NCBI RefSeq assembly: GCF_026745355.1
Contig: NC_079205.1
Span: forward strand, 33,487,447-33,551,446
Origin: Beta vulgaris subsp. vulgaris
Taxonomy: Eukaryota; Streptophyta; Magnoliopsida; Caryophyllales; Amaranthaceae
Direction: 5' to 3'
DNA length: 64,000 nucleotides
Under the pieces are notes generated by a model. The model saw only the letters and a list, made by a program, of their open reading frames with translations, was not told the DNA's origin and did no database searches. Numbering within the stretch: the first letter of the stretch is position 1; the number at the start of each line of letters is the position of its first letter. The translations under genes and the position numbers were made by a program. Below, piece after piece: positions 1 through 12,157 of this stretch.

Positions 1-974
1 CTCGTGNTATACATGTAATCGTGCACTATCACAAGCATAAAGTATTAAACTTTTAATTCTAGAAACGACCATATGAATTGAATAATACCATACTTAATAT
101 TGAAATGTGAATAAACTCAGCGTTCAAACACTTACACCAAAATCAGAAATTAGAAACCAAAATAACATCTAATTAACAAGTATATCAACCAAGTTCAATC
201 ACAAGAACTAGAGAATTAAACAACAAAGTAGAGAGAAACTTATGAAATTTGGATTAACTCAAGGCAGCCGCTGCACTTGATTCTCCACCAATGTCGACCA
301 CTCTCTTGCAATACTCCTTAATCTCGTAGCCTCGGATCTCCTTGTATTACTACCTTGCTCTCACAACTCTAAATTTATGTCGCTCTGCTTGTGTGTCTTC
401 TTGTGGTAAAAATTAGGGATTTATATACCCGATTCAGAATCCCCCAATCTTCATTTTTAGGGAAATTACTTGCAGAGATGAAAAGAAAAAATCCCATATG
501 ACCCATATTCCCTAAATTAGACTCTTGAATTCGGTGAAGAATCTTGAATTAAGGGAACAATTTCTCTTTGCTTTACTGAATTGGTCGTTGAATTAGAAAT
601 AAGAAAATCTCCAATTTTTATCTTACTCTGCTATAAATGAATGAATGAAGGAAGGAAGAAAGTTTCCTACTTTCTTTGATTGAAGTTTCCCGTGAGATGT
701 GAAGTAAGAAACAAGATGAATTTTGCTTCCTTTTACTTCTCACGTGTAATTGGTTTGGGCTTGCACTATTTTCTTCAACTTTCATTTTGTTGTCTACTTG
801 TAATAACCTATAATAAAAAAAACACACTATTTAAGCTAATTATTCAATAAAATATAATAAGGACATAAATAATTACTTATTGATAAAAGTCAATAAATAT
901 TATAAAATAACAGTAGAAGACAACCATAAGACTAATTTTAGGGGACAAAAATATAGAAATATATGCGCTTATCA
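1..974 (-). repeat. 3' LTR of the Athila-like element, cut by the window start
   Basis: This stretch repeats 10530-11502 almost base for base and ends in the same ...GCGCTTATCA terminus, next to the purine tract. About 630 bp of the LTR are missing beyond base 1. Confidence 0.9.
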
Positions 975-2944
975 AATTCCCCCACACTTAGCTTTTGATC
1001 GCCCTCGATCAAAATATTATTAATAGAGAACTATATGCAATCTAATACTAAATGTAAGACTAATATTCCACCTCAATTTTCTTTATTTGTAATAACTAAA
1101 TTAAATAAGTACAAGATAAGAAACTAAAACATTTTAAAGTTAGTCATGAGAAAAAAATTTGGAAAAATTGTTAGTAGGAATGTGAACTTTGGCTTTCGAA
1201 CGACCTTACCATCAAAATTCATAATACATCATGCCAAAAGAGTAGGAAAGTAACTCAAAAGATCATCAAGGTTCAGAATAAGGATGTAAAAGGCCCACGG
1301 TTTGAAGACGGGAGAGTGTTTTTGGGTATGTAGTGGTAAAACTCTAAGAATAGTAGAGCAAGAGATAATATATATATATATATCATTAGCCAGTAGCACC
1401 AATACAACTTCACAATAATTGCACACTTTTTCTTTTTTTCTTTTTTTTTTTTTTTAACTTGGATGTTTCATGACTCTAAATGCTCTGTCTGTGTCAAGTA
1501 GTCCATGTAACGAGCTTTCAACCAGTGACTCCCGGTCCAATTGGCCCAAGGCACTAGGTTTTAAAATACCCCTACGGATCTACTAACTCGAACTACTCGA
1601 GCAAAGATAGAAGCACCACACGTACATGACTGGGTTCATCTCTTTCCTTTTTTTTTTTTTTTTTTTTTTTTTAAACCCAGACATTGGTACGCAGAGCCTT
1701 CAAGTATGAAACATTTCAAAATATTAATCAAAGAAATATTGCAATAAAAATCCATGTTTATAACACAACTGCTCTACTAATCTCAGAGAAACACATAATA
1801 CATTGTATTTTTTTTTTTTTTGGATGATGGCTCGTTTATTTCGTGACTTTGAACCAGAAAACAATGCTAAGATTGGTTCACTTATGAAAAATTTGATAGT
1901 AGGCTTTTTTTTTTCTTGCTTAATGTGGTGTATAACACACAATGATATTATGAACTTCTCAAGTCCTGTCATTCTTTTCCAATTATTAGACATTCCAAAA
2001 TCTTTTATTTGGAAAAACAATTTTATTTTAAAAACATGTTAGATTAGAGTTTCTTATCAACTTATAGTAATAGCCATCACTTAGGAAATAAAGAGGTGGA
2101 AAAATCTAAAACTAATGTAAACAAAAATACATTTTTTTATATTTTTTTGATTTTTGCTCTTTTTTTTATATATATTTTTTTCCTAAAGTTTATGTTATAT
2201 ATGTATGAATGCAAATGTAAAACTACTATGCATATGCAATAAAAACTAGACTGATTCTTTCAAAATTTGGGCATAATCTCCCTTAAAAGATGACGTTTTC
2301 CCATATGGAAGATGTGTCGTCCCCCACACTTAAAGTGAGCATTGTCCTCAATGGAAGAGGAGAGGAAAAATAAAATGAGAGCAAAGAAAGAGAGAAAGGA
2401 AAAAAAAATTTAAGAAAAGAATTAAGGAACTTAGCTGGTTGTTCACTTCTGATATCAAAGTTTCTGGCATTATGTGTGGGCTGAAGGTGAGCTAGAACAC
2501 TCCCTTGTAACTGGTTGTCAATACGTGAAACACAACTTGAAGTCATATGGCCGCTCATCATCCAAATGATTTCCACATTTGCTTTGTATGGAGTATGGAC
2601 AGCAAAACAAGGTGTAATAGAGCAGTGGTTTTATGATGAATCTGGAGCAGGTTACAACGCCTTGGTACGTGCGACTGTACTGCTATCAAAGATGTGTTGG
2701 ACCAATGAGTTTGGTGTGTTTGTAGTGCATCCAAAGGGCTAGGTAAGCATGGAACATGACTTCCAAGGTGGTCGCCATCACAATCTAAAATGAAGATATA
2801 AAGAAATTAGTGAATATCAAAAAGGAAAGAAAAGAAAGAATATCAGCAAAACAGGTCCTAAAAGGAAGAAAGGAATGAATATATAAACGAAAATAAAACA
2901 GTTATGGGTTGCCTCCCAAGTAGCGCCTTTAGTTTACGTTGTTG
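975..2944 (-). other. Athila 3' untranslated region and polypurine tract
   Basis: Next to the LTR the minus strand reads AAGTGTGGGGGAATT, a canonical polypurine tract for second-strand priming. A second similar G-rich tract occurs near 2319-2330, after a motif (minus strand ATTGAGGACAATG) often seen in Athila-type tails. The rest is AT-rich with long T runs (about 1430-1455, 1650-1671, 1808-1820). The short open frames here are not convincing genes. Around 2900-2930 the minus strand carries the GGCGCTACTTGGGAGGCAAC motif common downstream of pol in these elements. Confidence 0.65.
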
Positions 2945-3450
2945 GCTCGCTGTTGTTCAAATATCACTCTCGATGAAGCTCATTTTCTTCAATTAAAACC
3001 CCTGCCATCTCATCTGAAATATGTTTATCTTGGTGAAAATGAGACTTTGCCTGTTATCATTTCAAGTGGTTTAACTGAATTCCAAGAGTCTAAATTGATT
3101 AATGTGCTAACAAGCCATAAAGAGGCCATAGGGTGGACAATACTCGATATTAAAGGGATTAGCCCTACTTTGTGTATGCATAGAATTTTTCTTGAAAAAG
3201 ATGCTAAACCTATTAGAGAAGCTCAAAGACGATTGAACCCTGCCATGACTGAAGTAGTGTTTAACGAAATCCTCAAGTGGTTGGATGCAGGCATAATTTA
3301 TCCTATTTCTGATTCAGAATGGGTAAGTCCTATACATGTTGTTCCTAAAAAGTCTGGTATTACTGTTGTTGAAAATGCTAAAGGAGAACTAGTCCCCACT
3401 AGAGTATCTAATGGATGGAGGGTATGCATCGATTATAGGAAGCTCAATTT
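2945..3450 (+). pseudogene. Inverted reverse transcriptase fragment of an Athila-like element
   Basis: The plus strand encodes the linker and N-terminal RT segment of a Ty3 polyprotein. The linker is recognisable as LKPLPSHLKYVYLGENETLP, followed by the HKEAIGWT, VVPKKSG and WRVCIDYRKLN motifs, roughly 170 residues in one frame. It stops abruptly at RKLN in a run of about 19 A (3451-3469). The catalytic YVDD box and everything after it are missing. The surrounding element is on the opposite strand, and the minus-strand protease-RT linker (from about 3590 down to 3471) breaks off just where this fragment would continue. So this is either an inversion or a piece pasted in the wrong direction. 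It cannot encode an active enzyme. Confidence 0.85.
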
Positions 3451-3897
3451 AAAAAAAAAAAAAAAAAAAGTCCACTTGAGGAGCTTGAACAATCGAAGGG
3501 ATTAATTTAGGAACAACAGTAGGCAAAGTCATGTTAGCACAATCAACATGTTCATTAATATCAGTTAAAGCTGCAACAGATTCATATTCATTCATTTCAA
3601 CAGGAACTTCATCCAATTCAAGTAAGGAATCAAAGCATTCTTGAGAAAGCCAATCAACACAATCTTAGTACTAATAAAATGGACCTCATCTATGTCACTT
3701 GGGTATTTCATAGCATAAAAAATATTGAATTTCAAAATCTCTCCATCAAATTCCATAGTTAATGTACCCTCAAAGACATCAATTTTAGTCCTCGATGTTT
3801 TCAGGAATGGTCTACCAGGTAATAAAGGTGTGCTGTCAGAATTATTGCCCATGTCCAGAATATAAAAGTCAGCAGGAAATACTAACTCATTGACTTG

Positions 3898-6010
3898 TAG
3901 GGCTGTTCAAAGTGCGGTCTGGACTGCACCAAACCGCAACCCAAATCGTTTTTTCGCGGTTTGGGTTGGTTTGCGGTTTTAAAATTGCGGTTTGGGTTAT
4001 GATTTCAAGCAAATCGCGGTTTGCGGTTTGGGTTGGGTTTTAATTTTCGTAAACAAAACCGCACCGCAAACCGCAATTTTACATATTAAAAAAAATTAAA
4101 ATTAAATACACTTATGAAGGTGACATACAAGTATAAAATTGAAAAAAGAAGTTTGAGGTAAAAAAATTTAACACTTTTGATAAATCATTATATATGTTTA
4201 ATTATGACACTAGTAGAAAAACACTGATTTGCGTCCCCTGATTTGCGTCGCACTGAAACGGAAATGACGCAAAAGGGTCATTTGCGTCGCACGCAAAGAA
4301 GAGTGCGACGCACATCGTATGTAAGTGAGCACCAGTATGAGCTATATGCGTCGCATATACCATAGGTGCGTTGCAAGAATCCATTGTGCGTCGGACCTGC
4401 AGGAACATACGACGCAAATCGAGAACTCAATGTGCGTCGCATGTCACTTTAGCGTGTTGCGAAACCCAATTTGCGTCGGACTCCATGACCCGTCCGACGC
4501 AGCGCGGCCCATTAACCCGCGTGAATTTGAGGGTTCCATTTTACTCTCTCACTCACTCCTATTAAACCTAAAACCATTTCCTCTCAGCCGTTTGTTATCA
4601 CTCTCCTCTCTCTTCTCTCTCTTCCCCTCACTCACTCCATTTCTTTCAGATCAGCGGTTCTCTCTCTTCTCTCTCTCCCTCCCTCACTCACTCCATTTTA
4701 GGGTCCCAATTCGTTCATTCAGCACGCACTACAAGACTACTGTAATTTCGTGAAATTTCTTTCGTTCCCTTCACTCTCTCACTCACTTCATTTCCTTCGT
4801 TCGTTCAGCACTACAAGACTACTGGTTTCCTTCGTTTGTTTTATGAGTACTGATTTCGTTCTTCGCACTCCAAGACTAAGGTAACATGTTTATTTTTCGT
4901 TTTTCTTCTTTTTTGCATGTATTAATTTTTAGTTATTTGCCATTTTTTTCAGATCTGTTTGAAGACCGTCTTTTTTTCGACATTTCTTCGCTTTTCCAGT
5001 TCGAATTTCCAGAAATTTCACAAAGAACAACAGAGGAAGAGTCAAAATTCCAGAAATTTCGTGACTTCCAGTTCGAACACTTCTTCGTTTGTTTAGATCT
5101 GATTTTGTTGATTTTTAGGTTCAATTTTTTATCTTAGTGTTGTAATTTTTAGATCTGACAAAGAACAAAATTGAAGAACAATAATATTTTATTTTCGTTC
5201 AATTTTTATTTTCAATTTCGTTTTATTTTTGTTTAGTTTTTACATCTGATTTTGTTTTATTTTCGTTCATGTGTTTCATTCTGTTTTGACAAATGTTGTA
5301 ATTCTGTTTCATCGATGTTGTATAATATAATTTTGACATTTTTAGATCTAGTTTTATTTTTGTTCAGTTTTATTTTCGTTCATATGTTGTTTTATTTTCG
5401 TTCAGTTTTATTTTCGTTCATAAGTTGTCATTCTGTAATTTAGATTTGGTTAATGTTGAAATGAATTTTTGTTTTTTTTTTATAAATGAATGATTTGCAT
5501 CGGATGTGGCTCTCCATCCGACGCAAAGCCTACTTTTTTAAAAAAAAAATGAAGCATATACGTCGCACATTGGCCATGTGCGACGCACCATGGGCTGCTG
5601 GGGATGGAATTTGGGGCTGGGGATTGATAATGTGCGTCGCACCGTATATAGGTGCGACGCAAATAGCGTAACCATTTGCGTCGCACGTCATATGACGCAG
5701 ATCATGTTTGGGCTATCTGCGTCGAGGCCTTTGGCGTCGGACCTATGTGCGACGCAAATAGGCGCCTCACATCCGACGCAAATTGCATTTTCTGTACTAG
5801 TGTGAATTCAACTTCATATCTATTTGGACTCTTATTAACAATTTTTTTTTATCTTAGATTACAAAAGTAATGTCGCGGAGAAAAAAATGGTTAAACCGCA
5901 ACCCAAACCGCACCAAACCGTTTTGCGCGGTTTGGTTTGGGGAAAATTGCGGTGCGGTTTGGGTTGGGTTACATCCCAAACCGCACCAACCCAAACCGCG
6001 AACACCCCTA
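3898..6010. mobile_element. Non-autonomous hAT transposon carrying a nested CACTA
   Basis: The ends are inverted repeats, TAGGGCTGTTC at the left and (reverse complement) TAGGGGTGTTC at the right. An 8-bp target duplication, TTGACTTG, lies at 3890-3897 and 6011-6018. TAGGGGTG-type ends with an 8-bp duplication are diagnostic of hAT elements. Both subterminal regions are dense arrays of a GCGGTTTGGG/AACCCAAACCGC motif, plausible transposase-binding sites. There is no transposase. Without the CACTA insertion it is only about 515 bp. A related copy without the CACTA lies at about 55150-55516. Confidence 0.9.
4208..5802. mobile_element. Non-autonomous CACTA (En/Spm-type) transposon with TGCGTCGCA repeats
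   Basis: It begins CACTAGTAGAAAAA and ends TCTGTACTAGTG, and is flanked by the 3-bp duplication TGA (4205-4207, 5803-5805), all hallmarks of CACTA elements. Both subterminal zones (about 4230-4505 and 5490-5785) are packed with copies of TGCGTCGCA(C) and its reverse complement. The interior (4510-5480) is T-rich, with repeated TCTCTCACTCACTCC and TTTTATTTTCGTTCA blocks, and no transposase is recognisable. The overlapping open frames in the GC-richer ends are by-products of the repeats. The related hAT copy near 55.2 kb shows the site without this element. Confidence 0.9.
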
Positions 6011-6533
6011 TTGACTTGTACCAGAACATCCTCTAATACACCCATGGGAAAAACAGTAGATCTATCAGCAAGTTGGATCACAACATCAGTTTTAGACATA
6101 GGACCTACATTCAAAGTTTGGAAAACACTTTTAGGCATTACATTAAAGGAAGCTCCTAGGTCTAACATGCACCTTTCGAACTTAGAATTACCAATTCGAC
6201 AGGGAATAGCAAACACGCCAGGGTCTTTGTATTTAGGAGGTAGCTTTTTCTTTAAAATTACAGCAGAAATATTTTCCCCCACACATACTTTTTCAGAAGG
6301 TCCAAGTTTCCTTTTATTGGTACAAATTCTTTAAGAAATTTAGCATAACGTGGGACCTGCTTTATAGCATCAATAAGTGGAATATTTATTTCAAATTTTC
6401 TGAACATGTCCAAGATTTCATTATCAAGAGCTGCTTTGTTTGCTTTAGCAAATCTGGACGGAAAAGGTGGCACAATATTAATATGAGAAAATCTAATTTC
6501 AGAACCTCTATTCTTGTTGTTATCCTTTACCAC

Positions 6534-8024
6534 CCCATTTTATTGAGGCAAAATAGTCTCATTGTTATCCCCATTTAGCACAATAGAAGGTCTAACTTCT
6601 AATTCATTCTCAACTTTCTTGCTCCTAACTTTTGGTTCATTCAACACTTTCCCACTCCTTAAGGTCAAAGCATTAACATATTTTGGATTAGGGAGCGGTT
6701 GGGAAGGTAGCTTACCTGCTAGTTGAGTTTCCAAATTACTTAAGGAAGTGAAAATTTGGCCAATTTGGCCGTCTAATTGCTGCAAGTGGGAATCAGTTTT
6801 TTTTTTAAATTGAACACCTTGGTTATGCACTTGCCCTATTTGGTTAGTTAATTGCTTAACTAGGTCTTCTAAGGAAGGGTTAGAAGGTTGAGATTGAGGG
6901 TTTTAATGAACAAAAGGTCGAGGATTAGCTTGAGTAAACTGAGGTTTATGTCCATATCTTAAGTTCGGATGGTCTCTCCAATCTTCGTTATAAGTTGGTG
7001 AAAAGGGGTCATATTTTCTTTGGGGCTGACCAGAAAAACCTCCTAATGCATTCACATTTTCAAATTGCACAGTAGGACAAGCATCAGTGAGTGAGAAAAT
7101 CAAAACAAATACCACAGACTTTAGCCTTAGATTCATTCCCAACAAACTTAGACATCAATGTAGTGAGGGTGGCTATTTGTTGTGCATTTTCCTGTAACTG
7201 ACTTTTAATAGAAGTTAAGTCAATTTCATTTACTGTTTTCACATCGCTACGTGAGCCAAATTGTCGAGCATTTTGGGCCATGTTACTAATTAATTGTCTA
7301 GCTTGTGTAGGTGTTTTATCAACCAAAGCACCCCCACTAGCCGCATCAATCATATTTTTATCGTTACCCAAAAGACCCTCATAAAAATATTGGATAAGAA
7401 GTTGGTCACTAATTTGATGTTGGGGGCAAGAAGCACAAAGTCTCTTAAAACGTTCCCAATATTCATATAATGACTCATTAGAATGTTGTTTCACACCACA
7501 AATCTCCTTCCTAATGGATCCAATTCTATAGCAGGGAAGAAATTTTCTAGAAAAGCTTTTTGTAGTGCATCCCACGTAGTAATTGATCCAGGAGGAAGGG
7601 AATACAACCAATCTTTAGCTATGTCAAACAATGAAAATGGAAAAGAATGTAGTTTGACATGATTAGGATCAATACCTTCAGGTTTCATAGAAGAACAAAC
7701 AACCAAAAATTCTTTAAGAAATCGATTCGGATCCTCACCTCTACGGCCATAGAATTTTGGTAAGAGATTGAGAAAACCTGAGTTTAACTTTAGAGGTTTT
7801 TCCAAGGTTGGAAAAATGATGCCAAGCGGTTCATCATCCAGTTTAGGTGCAGCTAGCTCCTTCAAGGTTCTTTCATCACCCATTTCTTCTTCGTCTTTGA
7901 ATAAGTTCTCAAGATAAAGACGTTCTTCCCGTTGTTTTTGTAAGAATTCTTTCCTTGTTTTTCTAGCTGTACGCTCTATTTCTGGATCAAACAACACTTG
8001 TTCACGTCGTAAGCGTGTGTTCAT
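6534..8024 (-). pseudogene. Athila-like gag, frameshifted
   Basis: From an ATG at 8024 (MNTRLRREQ) the frame gives a typical Athila capsid region, including ELAAPKLDDEPLGIIFPTL, GEDPNRFLKEFLVVCSSMKP, SFPFSLFDIAKDWLYSLPPG and the segment up to the ENFFPA motif. A frameshift near 7520-7560 moves the sequence to another frame, which continues with IRKEICGVKQ, the CCHC zinc-finger region (KVCGICFDF...CPTVQ, itself broken near 7085-7130), and the proline/arginine-rich tail with HLRSGK-like text (6540-6830). Gag forms the virus-like particle and binds the element RNA. At least three frame breaks make this copy non-functional as a single protein. An upstream in-frame extension to 8099 looks like leader, not gag. 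Confidence 0.85.
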
Positions 8025-9877
8025 GTACAGTAAACAAAAAAAAAATTCAGTCTTAGATATGGAACATGAATCAAGAATATAGAAAACAAAGAAAGCCAAA
8101 ATATAATCAATCTAAGGGCTATAATATGTTGTCAAGTCCATAATACCATATGAGATACCACTCTTCTGACTACTTGAAATTGGTGCACAGTAAATACCTC
8201 TTAAAACTAATATGTCTCCTAAACTTCTATTAAATTAACTTAATAAAGTTAAGTCATGGCAAGCATAATATGAACATATATTGAAAGGGATAACTCTAGA
8301 TGAGAAATCAATGCCATACAGACTGCATGAAAAATCTCATCATTTCCATATTTGATATAGCATATCATACAAAAAGAAAATGATCATGTATCATGACAAG
8401 CTAGGCATTTCACCCTTACAATTATTAAATAGCACACTTTCTAGCGCCACTCAGATCCATGAGTTAGTTAGATAAGAGTGTGTAAGTGACAATTTTTTTT
8501 TTATGGAATGAAACCCCTTGCAAGTACCAAGAATAAAAAAGAGGACTACAAAAAGTTCTAAAATAAAAATGCATAAGAGAATGCTTCCCAACTGATATAC
8601 ACTCATTACTCTGAAATTGCAGTCACTTATACTAATGGGTCTTCTTATAGTTTGTACCACACTATAACTGATTGATCAGTTATGAATTAGTACAATCAGA
8701 CATTTAGGAAAAATGTTATTGCTGCAGTTTATATCATGAATCTTGAGAGTAAGAAGATATGCTTCATTTTAATTTATATTAGTTTTAGAAGAGTGGTACT
8801 CAACAGTTATTAACTTATTATGTTAGAAATCCTGACCAAACACTCAATGCAAGAAGTAAGAGCAAATAAAAAAAAATAAACACATGTTACACTTATTTAC
8901 GCATTACCCACTATAATCTTATTTGCAGGGGGAGAAAAAAATAAATAAGTAACAACCTAGGTGGAGTTGAGAATTTAACATTGATTTGTACTAGTACCAA
9001 CAGAACAAAATTACAAAGTCCACTCTTTTCTTTTTCTTTTTTTAGCTGTACTTCTATAAATTCATTTTAACCTTAGATTTTTAAGGTAAATAAGACAATT
9101 AGTTCTATAGAACTTCCAAAAGACGCAGAAATTTGGCCAAGAAACAAGGGATACTTATTAGACCCATCTAACATATAATTTTATCTGCCATGGACTAGAA
9201 TTCAGCATATTCTTGAACAAAAATTTTAGTTCACATCTGAAAATATATAAACAGAGCACAAGCAGATTGGATATTCTTTTACACATTATGCTTAGTCACT
9301 GCTAAGGTAAAAGTTATGGTAGCATAAAGGTATACTTTCATGAATTACTCTAGCTAACCTACAAAGGTTTTTTGGTGGTGCAAGCAGCTTTTGGAAAACT
9401 CAACCACAGATACCGTTCACATATTTAGATCAAATAATAAAAGATAGCATAAAAGACACAATACTATAACTAAGCACTAGTCCACGAATGATGTTAATCC
9501 TATGATAAGAATTGCATATATAAATTCTATGTATAAGTATGACAGTGCCTTTATCAAATCACACTAACATAAACAAAACAGTAGCTTCCAAGACTTAATG
9601 AATCAACAAAAAGAAAGATATATACAACCTCTAAAAGAAAATGCAAAATTTAAACTAGTAAATGAGCAAGAAAGAAACAACCAAGTATATAGTATGCAAA
9701 AACAAAGATCAAGAAACATACTATATAATGAGAAATAGCCAACTCACCCAATTAGACTAGACAAACCAAGATAGCAAATATTATTTGTTTTTTTTTTTGT
9801 CATAACTAGATATGAAAATTTAAAACAGAAACATAGCAACTCAATTTAACTTTGAAGAACATATTTTTTTATAAATC
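8025..9877 (-). other. Athila leader region, no gene seen
   Basis: This is 1.85 kb of AT-rich sequence between the primer-binding site and gag. A long leader is normal for Athila/Tat elements. The only open frame of any size (8451-8660) has no recognisable similarity and is probably chance. Confidence 0.6.
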
Positions 9878-9895
9878 TCCCCGGCGACGGCGCCA
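9878..9895 (-). promoter_or_regulatory. Primer-binding site of the Athila-like element
   Basis: The minus strand reads TGGCGCCGTCGCCGGGGA, five bases after the 5' LTR end. This closely matches the 3' end of plant tRNA-Asp, the usual Athila/Tat primer, with one visible difference from the common TGGCGCCGTTGCCGGGGA. Confidence 0.85.
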
Positions 9896-9900
9896 AAATT

Positions 9901-11502
9901 TGATACGTGTCGTTTACCGTATACAAATTAATAATTTATAATACCTATCTTATTCTTTCAAAAATATTAACAAATAGTAAAAGGGTAAGAAAGGGTCGAT
10001 CCCACGAGAAGATTATTAAAATTCATAACTCTCAAAGTTAGCTCACAACGAAAATAATAAACTATTATGCACATAAAGAATATGACTACTAATATATACA
10101 TTATTTACTACTATGAACATAGAATGGGGGGTGTTTGGAATAGTGTTGACTAGTAACTGTAATAATTATAACTACTAATAATAATACTAGACTACTATAT
10201 ACAAGTGACAAACAAGCAACCAACAAAACTTAGGTTCGATCATGGATAAATTAAACACAACTTAGTTTCTTAATCCCAGTCATTTGGTCTAATTTAATAA
10301 CAAGTTTAGTAAATAGGTTGTCGAACTACCGCCGCGATCAGTTCGTTATTAAGCTCACTAAAACCTTAGAATCTTGCTAAAATATTGCCAACCCCGGTAA
10401 ACTTCCTTTATCAGATCAATTCATAAACTCAATAAAATTACCATGAGCTGCTCACAACAATAATATTAAGCCGTTAACAAATCTAAATAACTATTAAACG
10501 CCGCGCCTAATAGAAATCTAGTATAGCTTAGTTACTATATACATGTAATCGTGCACTATCACAAGCATAAAGTATTAAACTTTTAATTCTAGAAACGACC
10601 ATATGAATTGAATAAATACCATACTTAATATTGAAATGTGAATAAACTCAGTGTTCAAACACTTACACCAAAATCAGAAATTAGAAACCAAAATAACATC
10701 TAATTAACAAGTATATCAACCAAGTTCAATCACAAGAACTAGAGAATTAAACAACAAAGTAGAGAGAAACTTATGAAATTTGGATTAACTCAAGGCAGCC
10801 GCTGCACTTGATTCTCCACCAATGTCGACCACTCTCTTGCAATACTTCTTAATCTCGTAGCCTCGGATCTCCTTGTATTACTACCTTGCTCTCACAACTC
10901 TAAATTTATGTCGCTCTGCTTGTGTGTCTTCTTGTGGTAAAAATTAGGGATTTATATACCCGATTCAGAATCCCCCAATCTTCATTTTTAGGGAAATTAC
11001 TTGCAGAGATGAAAAGAAAAAATCCCATATGACCCATATTCCCTAAATTAGACTCTTGAATTCGGTGAAGAATCTTGAATTAAGGGAAAATTTCTCTTTG
11101 CTTTACTGAATTGGTCGTTGAATTAGAAATAAGAAAATCTCCAATTTTTATCTTACTCTGCTATAATGAATGAATGAAGGAAGGAAGAAAGTTTCCTACT
11201 TTCTTTGATTGAAGTTTCCCGTGAGATGTGAAGTAAGAAACAAGATGAATTTTGCTTCCTTTTACTTCTCACGTGTAATTGGTTTGAGCTTGCACTATTT
11301 TCTTCAACTTTCATTTTGTTGTCTACTTGTAATAACCTATAATAAAAAAAACACACTATTTAAGCTAATTATTCAATAAAATATAATAAGGACATAAATA
11401 ACTTACTTATTGATAAAAAATAAATATTATAAAATAACACATAGAAGACAACCATAAGACTAATTTTAGGGGTCAAAAATATAGAAATATATGCGCTTAT
11501 CA
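9901..11502 (-). repeat. 5' LTR of the Athila-like element
   Basis: The unit is 1602 bp, TGATACGTGT...GCGCTTATCA on the plus strand, so it has TG...CA ends with short inverted termini. It matches 1-974 over the part of the other LTR that is visible. Confidence 0.9.
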
Positions 11503-12059
11503 GTCCAACAAGTAAGAATCAGGCAATATATGACCACTTTGCATCATAAGAGATTTCAAACTCTCAAATTCATCAATATAATCTTCTAGCAACCCAGATT
11601 GATTCAGCTTATTAAACTGCTCTACCACATTCAAACTTCTGCTATCCTTAAATCTTGCTACTAAATCAATTATAAAATCAGCCCAATCTACATTTCCCCT
11701 TACTGACAGATAACTTGTAACCCAACTTTCAGCTCTATCTATCATGTAAAGTGATGCTAGATTAACCTTCTGCTCATCAGGAACTCTACATAATGCAAAA
11801 ATATCTACAACACTTCTTAATCCAGTTTTTGGGATTAGACCCATCAAACTTAGGAAATTCAAGTTTTGGATTCATACCTTGCTGTCTGAAATTGCTATTA
11901 ACAGATGTTCTGGGACTTGCATCAGAAGAACTACTGGTTTCCTTCAATTCTCTGATCACCTGCATCAAATCTTGCATTGTTTTTGCTTGTTCTTCTAACC
12001 TTTTTCTCCAGGCTTTTGACATGTTCTTCCATCACTAAAGTCTTTCTTGTTGCAGGCAT
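11503..12059 (-). pseudogene. Gag fragment of a Reina-like Ty3 element, interrupted by Athila
   Basis: From an ATG at 12059 (MPATRKTLV) the minus strand encodes a chromovirus-type gag: a short coiled coil (RLEEQAKTMQDLMQVIRELKE), then LEFPKFDGSNPKNWIKKCCRYF, RVPDEQKVNLASLYMIDRAE and WVTSYLSVRGNVDWADFIID. Two frame changes are visible: one extra base in an A run near 12010, and one near 11790-11860. The frame is cut at 11503 by the end of the Athila LTR, so the rest of the element lies left of the window. It sits 85 bp from its own primer-binding site and LTR, as expected for a compact element. Confidence 0.85.
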
Positions 12060-12144
12060 ATGCAAGATTTTAAAATGAATTTCACACTTAAGAGCACGAG
12101 TTTTCTTTTTGTTTTAATGGCGGAAGTGAGTATGGAAAGTGACT

Positions 12145-12156
12145 GCTCTGATACCA
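12145..12156 (-). promoter_or_regulatory. Primer-binding site, initiator tRNA-Met type
   Basis: The minus strand reads TGGTATCAGAGC one base after the LTR end. This is the classic plant tRNA-iMet primer site and sets the orientation of the Reina-like element. Confidence 0.85.
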
Positions 12157-12157
12157 C

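Larger units (their letters stand above)
3471..6330 (-). pseudogene. Athila-like aspartic protease, split by a hAT insertion
   Basis: The N-terminal part (about 6330-6019) carries the retropepsin active site as DLGAS, after KYKDPGVFAIPCRIG, and runs to ADRSTVFPMGVLEDVLVQV. The C-terminal part (3889-3592) contains LLPGRPFLKTSRTKIDVFEG, the usual end of the Athila protease, followed by the protease-RT linker down to 3471. Between them lies the 2113-bp hAT element flanked by an 8-bp duplication, so the split is due to insertion. In this lineage the protease processes the gag-pol polyprotein in virus-like particles. There are additional frame changes (for example near 3660 and 6258-6330), so this copy is dead. 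Confidence 0.85.
1..11502 (-). mobile_element. Athila-like Ty3 LTR retrotransposon, defective
   Basis: This is a minus-strand element. Its 5' LTR is at 9901-11502, followed by a primer-binding site (9878-9895), a long leader, gag (about 8024 down to 6534), a protease split by a hAT element, a 3' untranslated region with a purine tract (975-990), and a 3' LTR (1-974) cut by the window edge. Gag and protease resemble the Athila lineage. Most of pol (the rest of RT, RNase H, integrase) is absent, and the only RT piece is inverted at 2945-3450. The two LTR copies differ at only a handful of bases and small indels over about 970 bp, so the insertion is fairly young, yet it must have moved using enzymes from another element. 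The right target flank begins GTCCA; the left flank lies outside the window. Confidence 0.85.

Noticed and set aside
4325..4753. 142-residue open frame on the plus strand
   Set aside because: It lies in the subterminal repeats and CT-rich core of the CACTA; the reading frame follows the repeats and has no family features.
5870..6334. 154-residue open frame on the plus strand
   Set aside because: It is antisense to the Athila protease and covers the hAT end repeats.
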